Notes: generated by a model from the sequence alone, not told the origin. Positions 8,822 to 20,316 are shown, numbered from the stretch's first letter. The stretch: 30,961 nucleotides of DNA from Guillardia theta CCMP2712 (GCF_000315625.1 NW_005434644.1:903-31863), one strand, 5' to 3'. Translations and numbers: made by a program.

Positions 8822-10684
8822 ATGCCGGAGCGCGCAAGGCACGAGAGCGGAGGAGGCGATGGCGAGAGGCGATGGCGAGTGGAAGTGTGGCAAGGGATTC
8901 CGCAAGATGCAGATGTAGAGATTGAAGTCAGCGAGGGTAGATGGCAGGACGTCGGCTGTGTGGCCGCGCAGGGTGACGGTAAACAAGTTGTTGTGGGTGG
9001 TCCGCGTTGGGCCGGCGTCGGACCAGACGAAGAGGAAGTGAGAGGAGAGATTGTAAAGATCTCGTCAGGTGAATCAAACTCATCTCAAGGTTGGGCGACG
9101 ATGATTGGAGAATCCTGTGGAAGCCTTGATTTTGACTTGTGCTGTGTGCGGTATGGTTTTGAAGTCAAGGAAGGTGCGAGAGTAAAGGCCATCAGGAAAA
9201 AGAGAAGTATGGTAACAGGTGCCAACAGTCGAGGCAAGAAAGGAAATGCAGCAAACGACGACGCATCGCTCTTACGACAAAGTGTTCGCTTTGTGTCCGG
9301 CTTGAAGTTCTCGCCCCTGGAGTCCGAGGAACAGCTTCTCCAGAAGTCGGTTCTTTCAGTCCTCAAACATCTGGATGGTGCCGCGTGCAAATCTGTTGCT
9401 CTCCCGGTCTTGGGATCACAACAATGGGGATTCCCTCCTGACATCAGCGCTTCTCTCATCATTGATTCTTGTGTGCTCTTCCTAAAACAAGCAACAGCTC
9501 TTCAACGTATTGTGTTTATCAGCAACGATATAAAAGTCGTTACCGAGCTACTGAATAAGTTTCGGCGAGTCTTTGGAACAGAAAGTATCTTACAGGATGC
9601 AGTGAAGGCCGAGGTCAACTTGTTGTTTTCCTACCTTCCTCTTATTTCTCAATCCTACAACCAGGAGAGTAAAACGTTCAAGAATGCACAAGGAGTGGAA
9701 ACCCGAGGCCCTTCGTTGATCGACGTGGATAGGTGAGGTCGAAAAGAGCCTCTGCTTAATTCGTCTGATTTGCTGCACAGTGCAGGCCAGGTCATTCCTT
9801 TCGTTTGTTCATCAACTCGTGATAAACTGTTGGTCGAAGATTGTTTCCAAACGTCCGTGTCCGAGAACGACTCCAACAACAGTGCAAGATTTGAAGCGAG
9901 ATGGGTATCAATTTCACAGCTCGTAAGTTCTAGGATGTATTTGTATTCACCAGATCACGCCAATCTCCTCTTCACAGCGGAGCCTTCAGAAACAACTGGG
10001 TGCGCGGTGTTGATCCTCCGAATCAAGAAACAGCAAGAACTTTTGACCCTCGGGGGGACTGGAGAGGCGGCAGCTATGGAACAAAAGCATCGGTCGAATG
10101 CATCGTTTCATTCTATTTGCCCTTACATGATGCAATCTAATCTCCAGGTACCAGGAATAGATCTTGAGGAGCAATCGAGTCAAAACAAGAAGAAGAAGAA
10201 GAAAAAGAAGAATGCTCAAAACTCAGGTTTTTATCGGTGTGGCTTATTATAAATGCGAATTTATTCATCTGACGGCAGGTACGATTGAATACTCCTCTGA
10301 GGAGGTGGAAGAATCAAAAGAGGAGATAAATAAGCAGCTTGACGACAAGCTTGACCCTGTTCGTGACGAAGGCCCCAAGGAGTACAAGTCCCTTGAAGAG
10401 GTTCCTTTGTTTGTTTATTCTCGCTATGGTTTTCTCTGATGTAGGAGGATTTTGGATGCAGGTCAACAAACGGATCAAAGCTGTTACGAAAAAGCTGAAG
10501 CAGGCTCAGCAAATATCCGCTGACATGCAAAACGGCACTCAGGTCAACGATGATCAGAGGCGGAAGGTAATATAAGCTATGCTCATACAGCTCATGACAG
10601 ATGAATTGCCAGGTTGAATCAATTCCTCTCATGGAAGCAGAATTGAATGAACTCCAAGACAAACTGCAGACTCTGAATGTTTGA
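8822..10684 (+). CDS. Macro-domain-like protein with basic linker and C-terminal helical module, 7 exons, about 519 aa
   Basis: Exons: 8822-9732, 9781-9936, 9978-10092, 10148-10226, 10279-10400, 10462-10566, 10613-10684; GT-AG introns of 41-61 nt with closed phases. Residues about 170-250 resemble the C-terminal half of a macro domain: a helix, then SVALPVLGSQQWGFP, a long helix and the strand RIVFIS. The N-terminal ADP-ribose-binding signature (NAAN followed by a glycine-rich loop) is not recognisable, so binding or hydrolysis of ADP-ribose is doubtful. A short RGDWRGGSYG segment (exon 3) and a poly-lysine stretch (exon 4) suggest nucleic-acid contact. The last 100 residues are charged helix with a KRIKAVTKKLKQAQ...G..VNDDQ pattern like the C-terminal helices of eIF2A/PYM-type proteins. 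An in-frame GTG at 8789 precedes ATG 8822. The exon 2/3 boundary is the least certain: a GTAAGT at 9923 is an alternative donor but gives a worse frame. Confidence 0.75.
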
Positions 10685-10840
10685 GATAAGGAAGATTTGA
10701 CTCCTTTCATTAAATCCAAACGTGTTAGTTATTATTATCGACTGCTTGTTTTCAATCGGCATCCAAATCAGGATGTCGTGAATGATGTCGGAATTGAATG
10801 CATGCACAATATGCAAACAAATGTTGCCATGCGACGTAGT

Positions 10841-12049
10841 TCAAGAGTCAGCATTCTTGACACATTTTGACTTCTGCAGCGTGCAATCTTCATCTGACCA
10901 TCCTTCATAATCACCCTGTCCTGCCCGGCAGTCGTATAAGGAAAATTCTTCACAATTCACCTCTCTAGGTGGGGAATCAGCTTTCGGGGTTGCAACTTCT
11001 TCAGAATGAATAGTGCGATCTTGGGAGTTCTGTGCATGTGGGGCACCTTCCTCCAGGTTCAATTTCTTTGCCTTCTTTTTCTTGCTTGCCTTGGCTCCCT
11101 GCAGCCCATCTTCCTGAAGTCTGTTTGCAGCTTTGCCCTCAGGCGCTGACGCATCATGTTTGCTGGAAGAAGCTGACTTTTCTATCTTGAGCGCTTCATC
11201 CACAGGCTTGCTTTCCTTGATTGTTACCTTTCGCAGATTTTCTGGCTTATCGTTGGCATCCTTGACTATCTGGAGAGCATCCAGACTCTGCACGCTTGAA
11301 TTGGAACTGCCATGAGACAAGAATCTATTGATGTTTCCAGCGATCCGCACAAAGAGGTCAGTGAGGACTTTGGACAAAGAATTCCATGCTTCCAACAAAT
11401 ATTCCAGGGTGGGGACTTTTTTGACAAGAGATTCACTTGCACGTCCACCAATCAGCTCAACCATACCCTTGTCGCTATGCAAAACAACAGTAACCACAAC
11501 TCCACCGATCATAAGTAAACATATCAGTTTGACAAGGGTAGCACAGATTGAACCCCCTTTGCTGCCATGAGACTCACGCTCTTCAGGTCCACCAATAGGC
11601 TTATCAGGAGATTTGGATACACCTTGTGCAGGCGCAGGCGCGTCATTTCGCTTTCTATTTCTGAGTTCAGCTACTCTGGGAGAAGATGGAGAGTTTCGAA
11701 TTGGCAACGATGCTGTCGGAGATGGTCGTGCTGGAGCAGTTCTAGATTGATCTTCCATCCTGGGATATTGCTGCGGAGGCGGAGGAGTTGTTACTTGCTG
11801 CGGGTGCTCGTCAACGTACTTCTTTTGCATCAGCTGAGCATAATACTCCTGCATCCAAGTATCGTCATCCCACTGATCCGATTGTGGTCGTGGAGTCCAT
11901 CCTAGTCTGTTTGTCATGACATTGAGGATTGTTTTCTTGTTCACTTGACTACTAGATTTGAGCTTTTTCGGCAGCTTATCATTGATAGGTAAGCCGGTCA
12001 AAGGGCAAGCAGTCAACAAGGCTGGTTCAGTAGCCTTCCTCTTCGACAT
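10841..12049 (-). CDS. Single-pass membrane protein of unknown family, 402 aa, intronless
   Basis: One minus-strand frame from ATG 12049 (an in-frame TTG lies 12 nt upstream) to TGA 10841. The N-terminal 165 residues are basic and rich in P, S and Q. Residues about 167-191 form one hydrophobic segment (ICATLVKLICLLMIGGVVV), long enough for a transmembrane helix. The rest is charged, with a lysine-rich patch (SKKKKAKK) and an acidic C-terminus carrying four cysteines (CEEF, YDC, EDC, SKC) that could form disulfides. There is no N-terminal signal peptide, so a signal-anchor topology is likely. Lack of introns contrasts with most neighbours. It converges with the macro-like gene (156 nt between stops). 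I recognise no family. Confidence 0.75.
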   Translation of the reverse strand: MSKRKATEPALLTACPLTGLPINDKLPKKLKSSSQVNKKTILNVMTNRLGWTPRPQSDQWDDDTWMQEYYAQLMQKKYVDEHPQQVTTPPPPQQYPRMEDQSRTAPARPSPTASLPIRNSPSSPRVAELRNRKRNDAPAPAQGVSKSPDKPIGGPEERESHGSKGGSICATLVKLICLLMIGGVVVTVVLHSDKGMVELIGGRASESLVKKVPTLEYLLEAWNSLSKVLTDLFVRIAGNINRFLSHGSSNSSVQSLDALQIVKDANDKPENLRKVTIKESKPVDEALKIEKSASSSKHDASAPEGKAANRLQEDGLQGAKASKKKKAKKLNLEEGAPHAQNSQDRTIHSEEVATPKADSPPREVNCEEFSLYDCRAGQGDYEGWSDEDCTLQKSKCVKNADS

Positions 12050-13902
12050 TTTCCTCCGCAATCAAGAGCTCTGTACAGCTTCAGAAGTCCGTGAGAAGGC
12101 CAGACAGAAGTGCACTCTAAACCTCGGAAATACCTGAAAAGCAATCTAGAATCAGGGCGCTGAAAATCTAATCAAGTACGCGCTCGGATCTCTTGTGTAC
12201 ATTAGGGAAAATGGGAGCTATCTAACCAAACATACCCTATCGGAAAGAAACCTTCATGAAAGCTTACTACGATCACTATTTGATGTACATCGTCGTGGAA
12301 AATCGCCTTGAGAAGAGGAAAATCTCCTTCGACCTCGGAGAACGGAACACTCGAGATACCTACTCCAATCTGCACTTCACCTTATACGATCTCAAATTTC
12401 ATGGACAACATGATATAGCAGTACTTGATCGCTATCTTTCAGTTTACAGTCGTGATTATTGTTTCTCTTCCATTCTTCTTTTCTGTTGTCTCCTAGCTCA
12501 GTTTTCAAATTTTGTCTTCACAGTCTTTGTTTCGTCCTGATACTGTTATTCTAGACTGTTCCAGTCCGCTGCTATAAGACCACATCATATCATCATTTGA
12601 AATTCATCATCGCCGCATCTCAGTCATGCTCTCTCGCTCTAAAAAAACACTTCTTCCCCATCACATTGCCTCGGCCATCGTTCACGCGCCCGCGGCTTCC
12701 CGTCGACGAAACGACTACCCCCAGACCGGTTCCTCTCCATGCTCCAGGTACTACCCTACCCCGTTTACTACCACCCCTATTTGACCTTTTCCGAAGACGC
12801 AGCACCCCATTTCAACCCCAACGCTGCTCTGACCACCCTTATCCCTCCCTCTACCCCTACCCACTAGAGGTAGCCATGTGAACGACCCCACACATGTAGT
12901 AGGTTTTCCGTCGTCCACCCACCCTCCTTTTCCTTGGGGATCAAGTCGATTTTCGACCCTCTTGTCTCGCTCTGAGTCTCCCGAGTCAATACACTAAAAG
13001 TACCCCTCATATTCAGTCCGAATGATGGGGTTATAATACCCTGACCCAGGGTGGTGTAACGGCAGAAGCCTGTAGAGAGCATAGCTAGACGGAAGACCCG
13101 GTGTGCCACGGTCGGCCGCTCTTCAAGCCAACCCGGGGCCCGGCGGCCCGGCGGCCGCGCGCGACCATCGTCACTGCCGCGCGGCTGTCGTAGGCTAGTA
13201 GTGCCGTTTTGAGTAAAGCAGGCCAGTGTACTGATCCAAGTTAAAAGTTCCCTTCGATGACCCCTCAGGGCCACCCCTGACCGTCTGCGCCACGTAGGAC
13301 CCCCAGGCTAACCGTTGAATGGTAGTGACAGTGAACTCAAAGATACCCCAATGGTACCCTACCTCGGAGTCCTCACGAACTTATCTAATAGTACCCCACC
13401 CCTTTCTGTAGTACCCCGTCTTATCGAGTCATCGTACCCTACACCGATTTTTCACCCCTCGCCCTTCAATTTCAACCACCCCCCTCAATTAGAACCATCC
13501 GGTTTAGTCCATAGGGCGGGGAGAGGATGGCATGCCAGGAGACGAGAGGTATGGCGGCGGACTCGGGAACTACATCCAACTGACGTGAGGCGATGAGGAG
13601 GGGGGCGGAGAAATAAGCACAACTGTCTCACAAGCACAAAGCATCACAAGCACAAAGCATGATAGGCATCTGATGTCACTGGGACAACGTTGCTGCGATC
13701 TTCGATAGACACTGAGAAAGTATATCATGGATAATGTAGAGACTAACAATTAGAAGATGGAGGATTCCTGTAGCTTCAACGCAAAGACGTTTAGTTCGTG
13801 TAAAAATTGATATGTTTTACAAAGTCAAGAATGGATTATAAACTTGTCCTTGATCAAACTGATACAGTTTTCGTCAGGCAAATCTGCAGGATTGATGATT
13901 GA
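12050..13902. other. Intergenic region with GTACCC-rich and GC-rich patches, no convincing gene
   Basis: A 1.85-kb gap between divergent genes. 12256-12540 holds a 94-codon ATG frame without family resemblance. 12710-13500 has many GTACCC/TACCCC motifs (for example near 12990, 13343, 13391, 13411, 13434) and a very GC-rich stretch at about 13120-13170. A 16-bp direct duplication (CACAAGCACAAAGCAT) lies at about 13630-13661. The last few hundred bases presumably carry the promoter of the PDZ-ankyrin gene. Confidence 0.6.
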
Positions 13903-16633
13903 ATGCAAGAACACCTGCTACTTTTCAAGTTAGGAGGGATGGATCCCGCAGTGAATGGATCTTCTTCCAATGACGATGAGGTATCTGCTTCATCTCCCTA
14001 AATCGGCTGACTGACTCTTCAAGGATCCATTGCAATGGTGGAGATCATTCCTTCCTGTCCAAATCTTCCCGAAGAATGGTGAGAGGTCATTATGGAAGAC
14101 TTCCAATGCAGCAGCGTCTGCCGGGGTTGCGTCGGATGAAAGAAATGGAACAAACAAGGACGAAGCCTGGTTGATGCAGGTGATCTCGAGCATTTATTTT
14201 ATATAAGCAATGTCTTGATGAGAATCGCTGCAGAACTTACGGCGACTTCTAGAGCCTGAGAACCAAGTAGAGTCACATTTCTTTCACTAGCAAAAAACCA
14301 AATGCTGAAGCATGCTGTTTTACAGAAGCCACCGTCTTCGGCAACACAAAGCACCAAGTTATTTAACGTTGGGCTGCAGCTGCAAAGAGGCGAAACGGGA
14401 GCAATCATTATCCAAGACATCCTGCGGGGCGGATCTGCATTCAAGTGCGGAATGCTGCGGAAAGGGGACGAGATCGCACAAGTCGACTCTGTCGATGTAG
14501 AGAAGCGGTCGCTGAACTTTGTCAACGGAATGCTGCTCGGCGAGTGTGGCACAGCTGTAGATCTGACGGTCTATCGGCGGTCAAAAGGCCACCTGATCAA
14601 GGTGTCGCTCCTCCGCTCTCATGGCGAACACGACGCACACTTCTACCATCAAAGTCCAAGCAGACGCCCTCCTGACTTCCCTGCAAGCCTCTCCTCCTTC
14701 GACAGCCTGGGTACTGATAACCTTATCCGAGCGACAAAGATAGCTTGCGAAGGAGATGTCGACTCGTTTGCGAGGCTGGAGGAGCTTGTGCTTGCCGGTA
14801 GTGATTGAGCATCCTTCCATCCGTAGTGATTTATTGCGTGCAGGCTGCGACGTGAACGAAGTAGATCATGCTGGAAATTGTGCTTTACACTACGCGGCTA
14901 TTGATGTCAATGTGCTGAACCTTCTTGTCAATCATGCAGCAGATGTAAATATGACAAACAAAGTGGGTGCTACTGCGCTTCATGAAGCTGCGGAGAAGGA
15001 ATGTATTGAAGCATGTAAAGTTCTGTTGTGCTGCGAATGTCATGCAGATATCAGAGACAAGATGGGGATGACAGCTGAAGATCGGTGCAGAAGCATGTCC
15101 AAGATGAAAGCATTTCACCTACTCCGCTGCTTCCGGGAGCTGAGCGACAGAGGGTTTACACCTCAGGATGCCATCCGACAGATAGAGCTTGATCAAGAGC
15201 TGCACGATTCTCTCCATGCCTTGGGAGTGGATCAAAACGTCTCCTTGGTGGTGCAGCTGTTAGAGAATGGCGCCAACGTGAACGTGTTGAACCTCGAAAG
15301 CAATCTCCGTCCGTTGCATGTCGCAGTGACTAAGAACTCTTGGGCTGCGGTCCATGTACTGCTGGAATATGGAGCTGCCACTAACCTCACGCAAGCTGGA
15401 GAAAACAAGATGAACGCTGTAAGCTTGGCGTTGGTCAAGAGAAACTACGAGGAAGGTTGTACAGTCGATTTGCGTATCACAAACCCGCACGTTTTGAGTT
15501 GTTTGCTGATGCATGAAGTGGATGTTTGCGCAGAAATTTTCTTTTTGAAGGGCATGTCAACGCTCCTACACATTGCTGTGCTAAACAATGATCCATTAGC
15601 TGTCAAGCTTCTGCTAGCTGCGGGAGCTGATCCAGACCAACAAGATAAGGATGGCAGATCGGCGCTGGAATATGCTCAAGGGTAAGTAGTACCTGCGTAT
15701 GCGTGTTCACTAATGACTTGTCCAACAGAAAAACTCACCTTTGCCAGGAGCCCATGTCTGATATGGTCGAGGTCTTCGCCAAGCACAAGCTGGATCTGGC
15801 GAGGGTGGAAGAAAAGAAAAACTCTTTCCTGCCTACAAGAGAATGGACGATAGATTTTCACGGACAGACGTACCTGGATGAACTGCTGGGCGAGGCTGCG
15901 ATGAACGGAGACTGCTACGTTGCAATAGATCTCTGCAACCTTGGAGCGAACCCGAACGCACAGCTCGCGAGTTGGGAGCATGTTTACGCATTTGTGGAGA
16001 CACCACTCAGCATGTGAGAGATCACCTACCTGCTTTCGTCCTTGACGTCCTGACAGAGCAGCTGCGAGGGGAAGCGAACGATTTGCCTCGCTTCTAATCA
16101 GGAGCTTTGAAGCTGATGTCTCCCTGCCAGGGTCTGAATGGGGCTGGGCGCCCATTCACGTAGCAGCATTTCATGGCAACGGTGAGGATAGCTGATGTGT
16201 GGGTTGTCGACTGATAGTGACAAAGTGAACATTCTACGCCTGCTCCTGCGGCATGGAGCACACGTAAATGCTCGGGTGTGCCGATCTAAGAGTGGAAGGA
16301 CGGTTCCATACCTCGGATACACGTACAGGGGAAGTTGATGCTGCTCTCCGTTTGATAAGCTTCCGCAGGGCTGTAATGTTGGCAGCTGCATCGGAAGAAG
16401 TCTGGGCATTGGAGGTAACGCAAGTCAACGGTTCTCTTCTCTCCTGTCCTCAAACTGGGCAGGAACTTGTCCTCCAAGGTGCTGACCTGCGACTGCTGGG
16501 GGAGGACGGGAAAACTGTGAGCGACGTTGTGACGGAGCAGGTGAAAAATCCCCGTTCTCCTGCTTTTAGTGCTGACGCGGAAATCAGAAATCAGCCAACG
16601 TACAGCAGATGCGGAAGGTATGAGGCCCCCTGA
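13903..16633 (+). CDS. PDZ and ankyrin-repeat protein, 10 exons, about 766 aa
   Basis: Exons: 13903-13980, 14024-14179, 14234-14266, 14326-14797, 14844-15681, 15729-16013, 16057-16181, 16226-16322, 16369-16414, 16463-16633. Introns are 43-59 nt, GT-AG, phases closed. A TGA directly precedes ATG 13903; an in-frame ATG at 13939 is an alternative. Residues about 100-182 form a PDZ domain: NVGLQL as carboxylate-binding loop, GGSAFKCGMLRKGDEI and VDLTVYRR strands. From about 225 onward come ankyrin repeats (CALHYAAI, ATALHEAAEKE, RPLHVAVTKN, STLLHIAVLNND, APIHVAAFHGN, GYTAVMLAAAS). PDZ domains bind C-terminal peptides and ankyrin stacks bind proteins, so this looks like a cytoplasmic scaffold. The 3' end is ambiguous: a donor at about 16618 (GTATGAG) and acceptor at about 16682 would replace the last residues and end at 16729. 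Confidence 0.88.
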
Positions 16634-16959
16634 TATTGATCCTCTGCGTTGCTTTCCCCTCCTACCACCGTCCGGGCTCATAGATGGCCGCAGATGCTGC
16701 TAGGGGCACCAGTAACCTTCAAGATGTGAAGTGATCTCAAGAGTGGTTCATGATCCGTGAAGTCATTGTACAGTAAATCTGATCATTCAAACAATGCCAA
16801 AGCAAGCCCAGGAGCGAGCGAACTTGAAGCAAATCTCCGATATTAACACTTTAATGATGCATCTTTCGTACCTCGTTTTGTCATGATTATCTACTCAACC
16901 TTGTCACTGTTGTTGGTCCACAAAGCTTGGCATCCCACGTATGTTCTTTGATGACTTAC

Positions 16960-18272
16960 TCACACTTGTACAGCTTGTAACAACTCGCGCAATTTTGTTC
17001 TGTCTATGTAATGGTTGTCCTTCTGCACAGTGATGTAAGACACAAAAGCGGTGCAAGTGGAGCCAACCTGGATGGAAGTTGCGACGAAGAAGCAGTCAAC
17101 GTTGTCAACAAAGCTCTTGATGTTCTCGGCGCTCACACCAGACCCAAGGCAAAGAGGTGTCTCTCCGCAACCTGCCCGCATCTGAAGCACCTTGTCCATG
17201 TTCGGAGCGACACCGGACTCCGCACCGCTTGTAGTCACAACGTCCATGTAGGGGCTGGCGTATGCAGCCACATCCTTGAAATGTTCGGGAGGAACGGGTT
17301 TGCACAGCTTTGCGTGGTTCTTGGGGTTCTTGAACGCAGTGCCTCCGAAGTAGAGCCCGTCCCAACCGGAGCTCTGCCTCACCTGGTTGATCGCAGTTGC
17401 CTGCGGCTGGTCTGCTCGGTCGTGCTCGATGCACGCGTTGTCGGCCCAGTACGCGTCTATCTTAATGCCTTCACGGGAAAGACGACCAAGGATGGGAAAG
17501 GCGTCAGCTCCGTTGAGCGTGTGAAAGTTGACGCCGAGGAAGATGTTAGGGAATTGTCCTCGCACCTGCCTCACAATCGGCAGCATCTCTGGGTAGTCAA
17601 AGTCGTGATTGACAAGAAAGACGCCGGTAGCTCCCTCGTCGAGCACCAGCTGAATGTTTTCCGTCACTTGTTCTTTCGTGAGAGCATGCACCACAACAAA
17701 GACAATGGGCGAACTCATTGCCGTATGCCCTGAGTTCCTGCACGCTGCACATCACAAACCAAGTGAATCGTGCGCAGCTCTCACTTGAGGCGCGATGCTA
17801 TGTATTCCTTGAATGACGTTCTTGTCAGCTTTGCTCTCCTGCCGTTCATCATCAGACTCGTCATCAACCACTGAGCTCCAAGGCAGCGGCTCACTGCGAC
17901 GCGGCGCTGTTAGCAATGGCAGCGACGTCACTCATGGCTTGGAAGAGAGCAGCATTTCGCAGCGAATCATCTGTTCTTCCCTCCGACAGTGTTCGCGTTT
18001 CACCCGTTGCTGCTTTGAATCCACACAACTAGAACCCCAAGATTCAAACTTAACGATGAGAGACGGACAGCAGGAGACAAGAACAAGACCACACCAGGAA
18101 ATCGTAACTCGATCACACAAGCTACGAGCACACAACAAGCGTGGATCAATCAGGCAATGCGCTGGTTTGCCCTCACCTCGGTGATGTTTTCATCGTGATC
18201 CATGTCACCGCCGGCATCAAGACCTTCCAATCTCCGATCAACTTCTGCCATCCTCAATGTCTGCACATCCAT
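16960..18272 (-). CDS. TIM-barrel protein resembling BtpA/SgcQ family, 4 exons, about 353 aa
   Basis: The core is intronless: ATG 17718 to TGA 16960, 252 residues. It reads as an alpha/beta barrel starting PIVFVVVHALT and ending with a phosphate-site-like pair, TSGAESG (162-168) and LGSGVSAENI (191-200), then ATSIQVG. The order of these three motifs matches the C-terminal half of BtpA/SgcQ proteins; BtpA affects photosystem I accumulation in cyanobacteria and the enzymatic role is unclear. Three upstream exons extend the frame exactly (18272-18177, 18028-17895, 17838-17785, joined to 17737), adding 101 residues that end in a basic, S/T-rich stretch. The extension is less certain than the core: its first intron is 148 nt, longer than most here. 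Alternatively translation starts at 17718. I am confident of a barrel, moderately of the family. Confidence 0.75.
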
Positions 18273-18424
18273 GTGAGAATCAGATAGAACAAGGCAACAG
18301 TGGTATGATCAAGGTTCAGTTCTTGTCTCTCACATGACCATCTAAGCTGCTGCACATATCGAGCTCGCTACTTCACAACGTGACAACGAGCAGACAAGAG
18401 AGTAAAAGGTGCAGAAAGAAAAAT

Positions 18425-18580
18425 CAGAGAATCACTTGTATGTTATAACCGCTGAACAAAACCCAGAGAATCACTTGTATGTTATAACCGCTGAACAAAA
18501 CCCAGAGAATCACTTGTATGTTATAACCGCTGAACAAAACCCAGAGAATCACTTGTATGTTATAACCGCTGAACAAAAGC
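18425..18580. repeat. 39-bp tandem repeat, 4 near-perfect copies
   Basis: Copies start at 18425, 18464, 18503 and 18542 with a constant 39-bp period and essentially no divergence. Thirty-nine is 3 x 13, so both strands carry open 13-residue peptide repeats (plus strand unit ENHLYVITAEQNP). No ATG-led gene around it is evident. Confidence 0.97.
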
Positions 18581-19133
18581 AAAAAGCATATGACAAGCCC
18601 TCCTTCTGATCGACTGATATGGTGTCTAAATCGAACGACACATCCCCTGCATGCGATAGATTGCTCAAACATCTCTGCTCTGAACTCATCGTTAGGTCGC
18701 CAACGAAGCTATGTGCCGCCCGCGAAAACGTCTAGGCAACTTTTTTGGTCGTGAATGTATCGCACACTGTTTCATGTTCCCCCAACACCATGACTTTGCA
18801 GTCCCGGCAAGGGAGCAAACACCCTTTGCATTACACCCTCCCCCTCGCAGTCATGATCCCATACGCTTCCAAAGCTTCCCTTCAATTCCCTTGATCTCTC
18901 ACCAACTTGATCTCCCTTGTAACCGAATTACTCGATTCAACTTTGGGCCCTCCGCCCTTGCTATTCCACTTCACACCCATGCTTTCACAAGCATTCCCCC
19001 ATCCTCACTATCATCCTCACTCTATCCTTGACCATAAATCAACATCATTTCAAGCTTCGCGTCCTTGATCTCTCGCGATGCTCATCCACTTTCCCTCCTC
19101 TCCTGCAATCGTCACCCCTGCACTCCTCACACT

Positions 19134-19189
19134 TCTTCTCAACCTTGTCTTCCTGCATCTGTCTTCTCAACCTTGTCTTCCTGCATCTT
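19134..19189. repeat. 28-bp direct duplication
   Basis: TCTTCTCAACCTTGTCTTCC... at 19134-19161 is repeated at 19162-19189 with one mismatch at the end. It lies in non-coding T/C-rich DNA. Confidence 0.9.
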
Positions 19190-20316
19190 TCTTCCAATCT
19201 TGTCTCATGTGAACCTGTGTCTTGTCTTTTGTCATCTTCGTCTCCTCTCAACCATGTTGCTACCTTCCCACCTTCGCCTCGCCTACTCTTTCCTTGCCCG
19301 CACACATGGAGCCGTACACAGCCGCTGCTTAGGACGGGTATGGGATCTCTCCATAGCAGGTGGGTGTAGTACACTGTTTGAAACACATTTTGCAAATGGT
19401 CCTGAGTAAATTATTTTATTCATCTATACATTTCAAATTATATTTCAAATATCCGACATCAGAACACTCCCGTTGGACATGTAATTGACCCACCCCGGTC
19501 TCAGCCACCCCTTCAAATTAGAGGCTGAGCAGGGATTGGAGGAGGTAGGGTGATCATGCTGACATGGCTCAGTACCCGTACATTCAACTAGGGTACGGGG
19601 GGGTACATGAAAGGCAGAGGTTTGAGGTGGAGCTAGAGGGGTAGCACCAATTCCAAAGGGCCAGATGTGCAGCGGACGGGTGGGGTGGTATGAAATCACC
19701 AAGGTAAGAGGATCTGCGTTTCGACTGTTGTCTGACTTATGAAAACAGCTCTCTACAGCACTACCCTCACCCCACTGCCCCCATCACATTCGGTGGACGT
19801 CCCGACTGCCGGGATAATGAGCAAAGGGAGGGAAGAGGAATGGGAGTTTTCGGAGTGGAGGAGAGGAGAGCAGGAGTGGGCAGCAGAAGGAGAAAGAAGG
19901 AAAGGATGCGATGATGTCGAGGAGATGATACGGTGATGTCGAGGAGAAAATATGATGATGTCGAGGAGAGACTGGCAAGATTTAGAATCCAAACCAATAG
20001 CGGATGAAAGACATGTACGATAAGGTCAGAGACGATGCCTGTCAATTCCGCTCGAAGGTTGAGAAGATGAAGATGCGGGTCTGAAATAGTCCGAGAAGCA
20101 TTCGATGAAGCAGACTGACAACGAGATCACACAGACAGAAATTCTATTTGAGGGTGGAAAATGAGGGAAGGAGGGAGGAAGAAGGGCGACCTGGTCCATG
20201 TGAACCAGCTCGTGTGCCAGTCCCCTGATGTTCTGACGAGCAACTTTGGAGCAGGAGGAGTGGAACGGATGTCGAACTTCCTTGGCCTGAGCTGAGCCAC
20301 CGCTATAAGGTTTGTG

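Larger units (their letters stand above)
18273..20316. other. Intergenic region with several small tandem repeats, no convincing gene
   Basis: About 2 kb between the divergent TIM-barrel and Alba genes. Besides the 39-bp repeat (18425-18580) and 28-bp duplication (19134-19189), a GTACCC-rich patch lies at about 19560-19620 and a motif GATGTCGAGGAGA occurs three times between 19909 and 19970. Open frames here are T/C-rich or repeat-driven and have no family resemblance. The Alba promoter should lie just before 20317. Confidence 0.55.

Noticed and set aside
9923-9977. GTAAGT donor at 9923 in the macro-like gene
   Set aside because: Using it with the 9977 acceptor leads to a stop after a dozen codons; the donor at 9937 with the same acceptor keeps a convincing frame.
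12256-12540. 94-codon ATG frame
   Set aside because: Starts with ATG, but has no recognisable domain, no splice partners, and lies in spacer-like DNA; could not be supported.
13120-13170. GC-rich stretch considered as rRNA or other structured RNA
   Set aside because: No conserved rRNA or tRNA motif could be recognised; it looks like a low-complexity GC patch.
17011-17733. 240-codon plus-strand frame opposite the TIM-barrel gene
   Set aside because: It is antisense to a clear barrel domain and has no motifs; the long opening mirrors codon bias of the real strand.
18425-18580. CRISPR-like array
   Set aside because: The 39-bp copies are contiguous with no unique spacers, in eukaryotic DNA.
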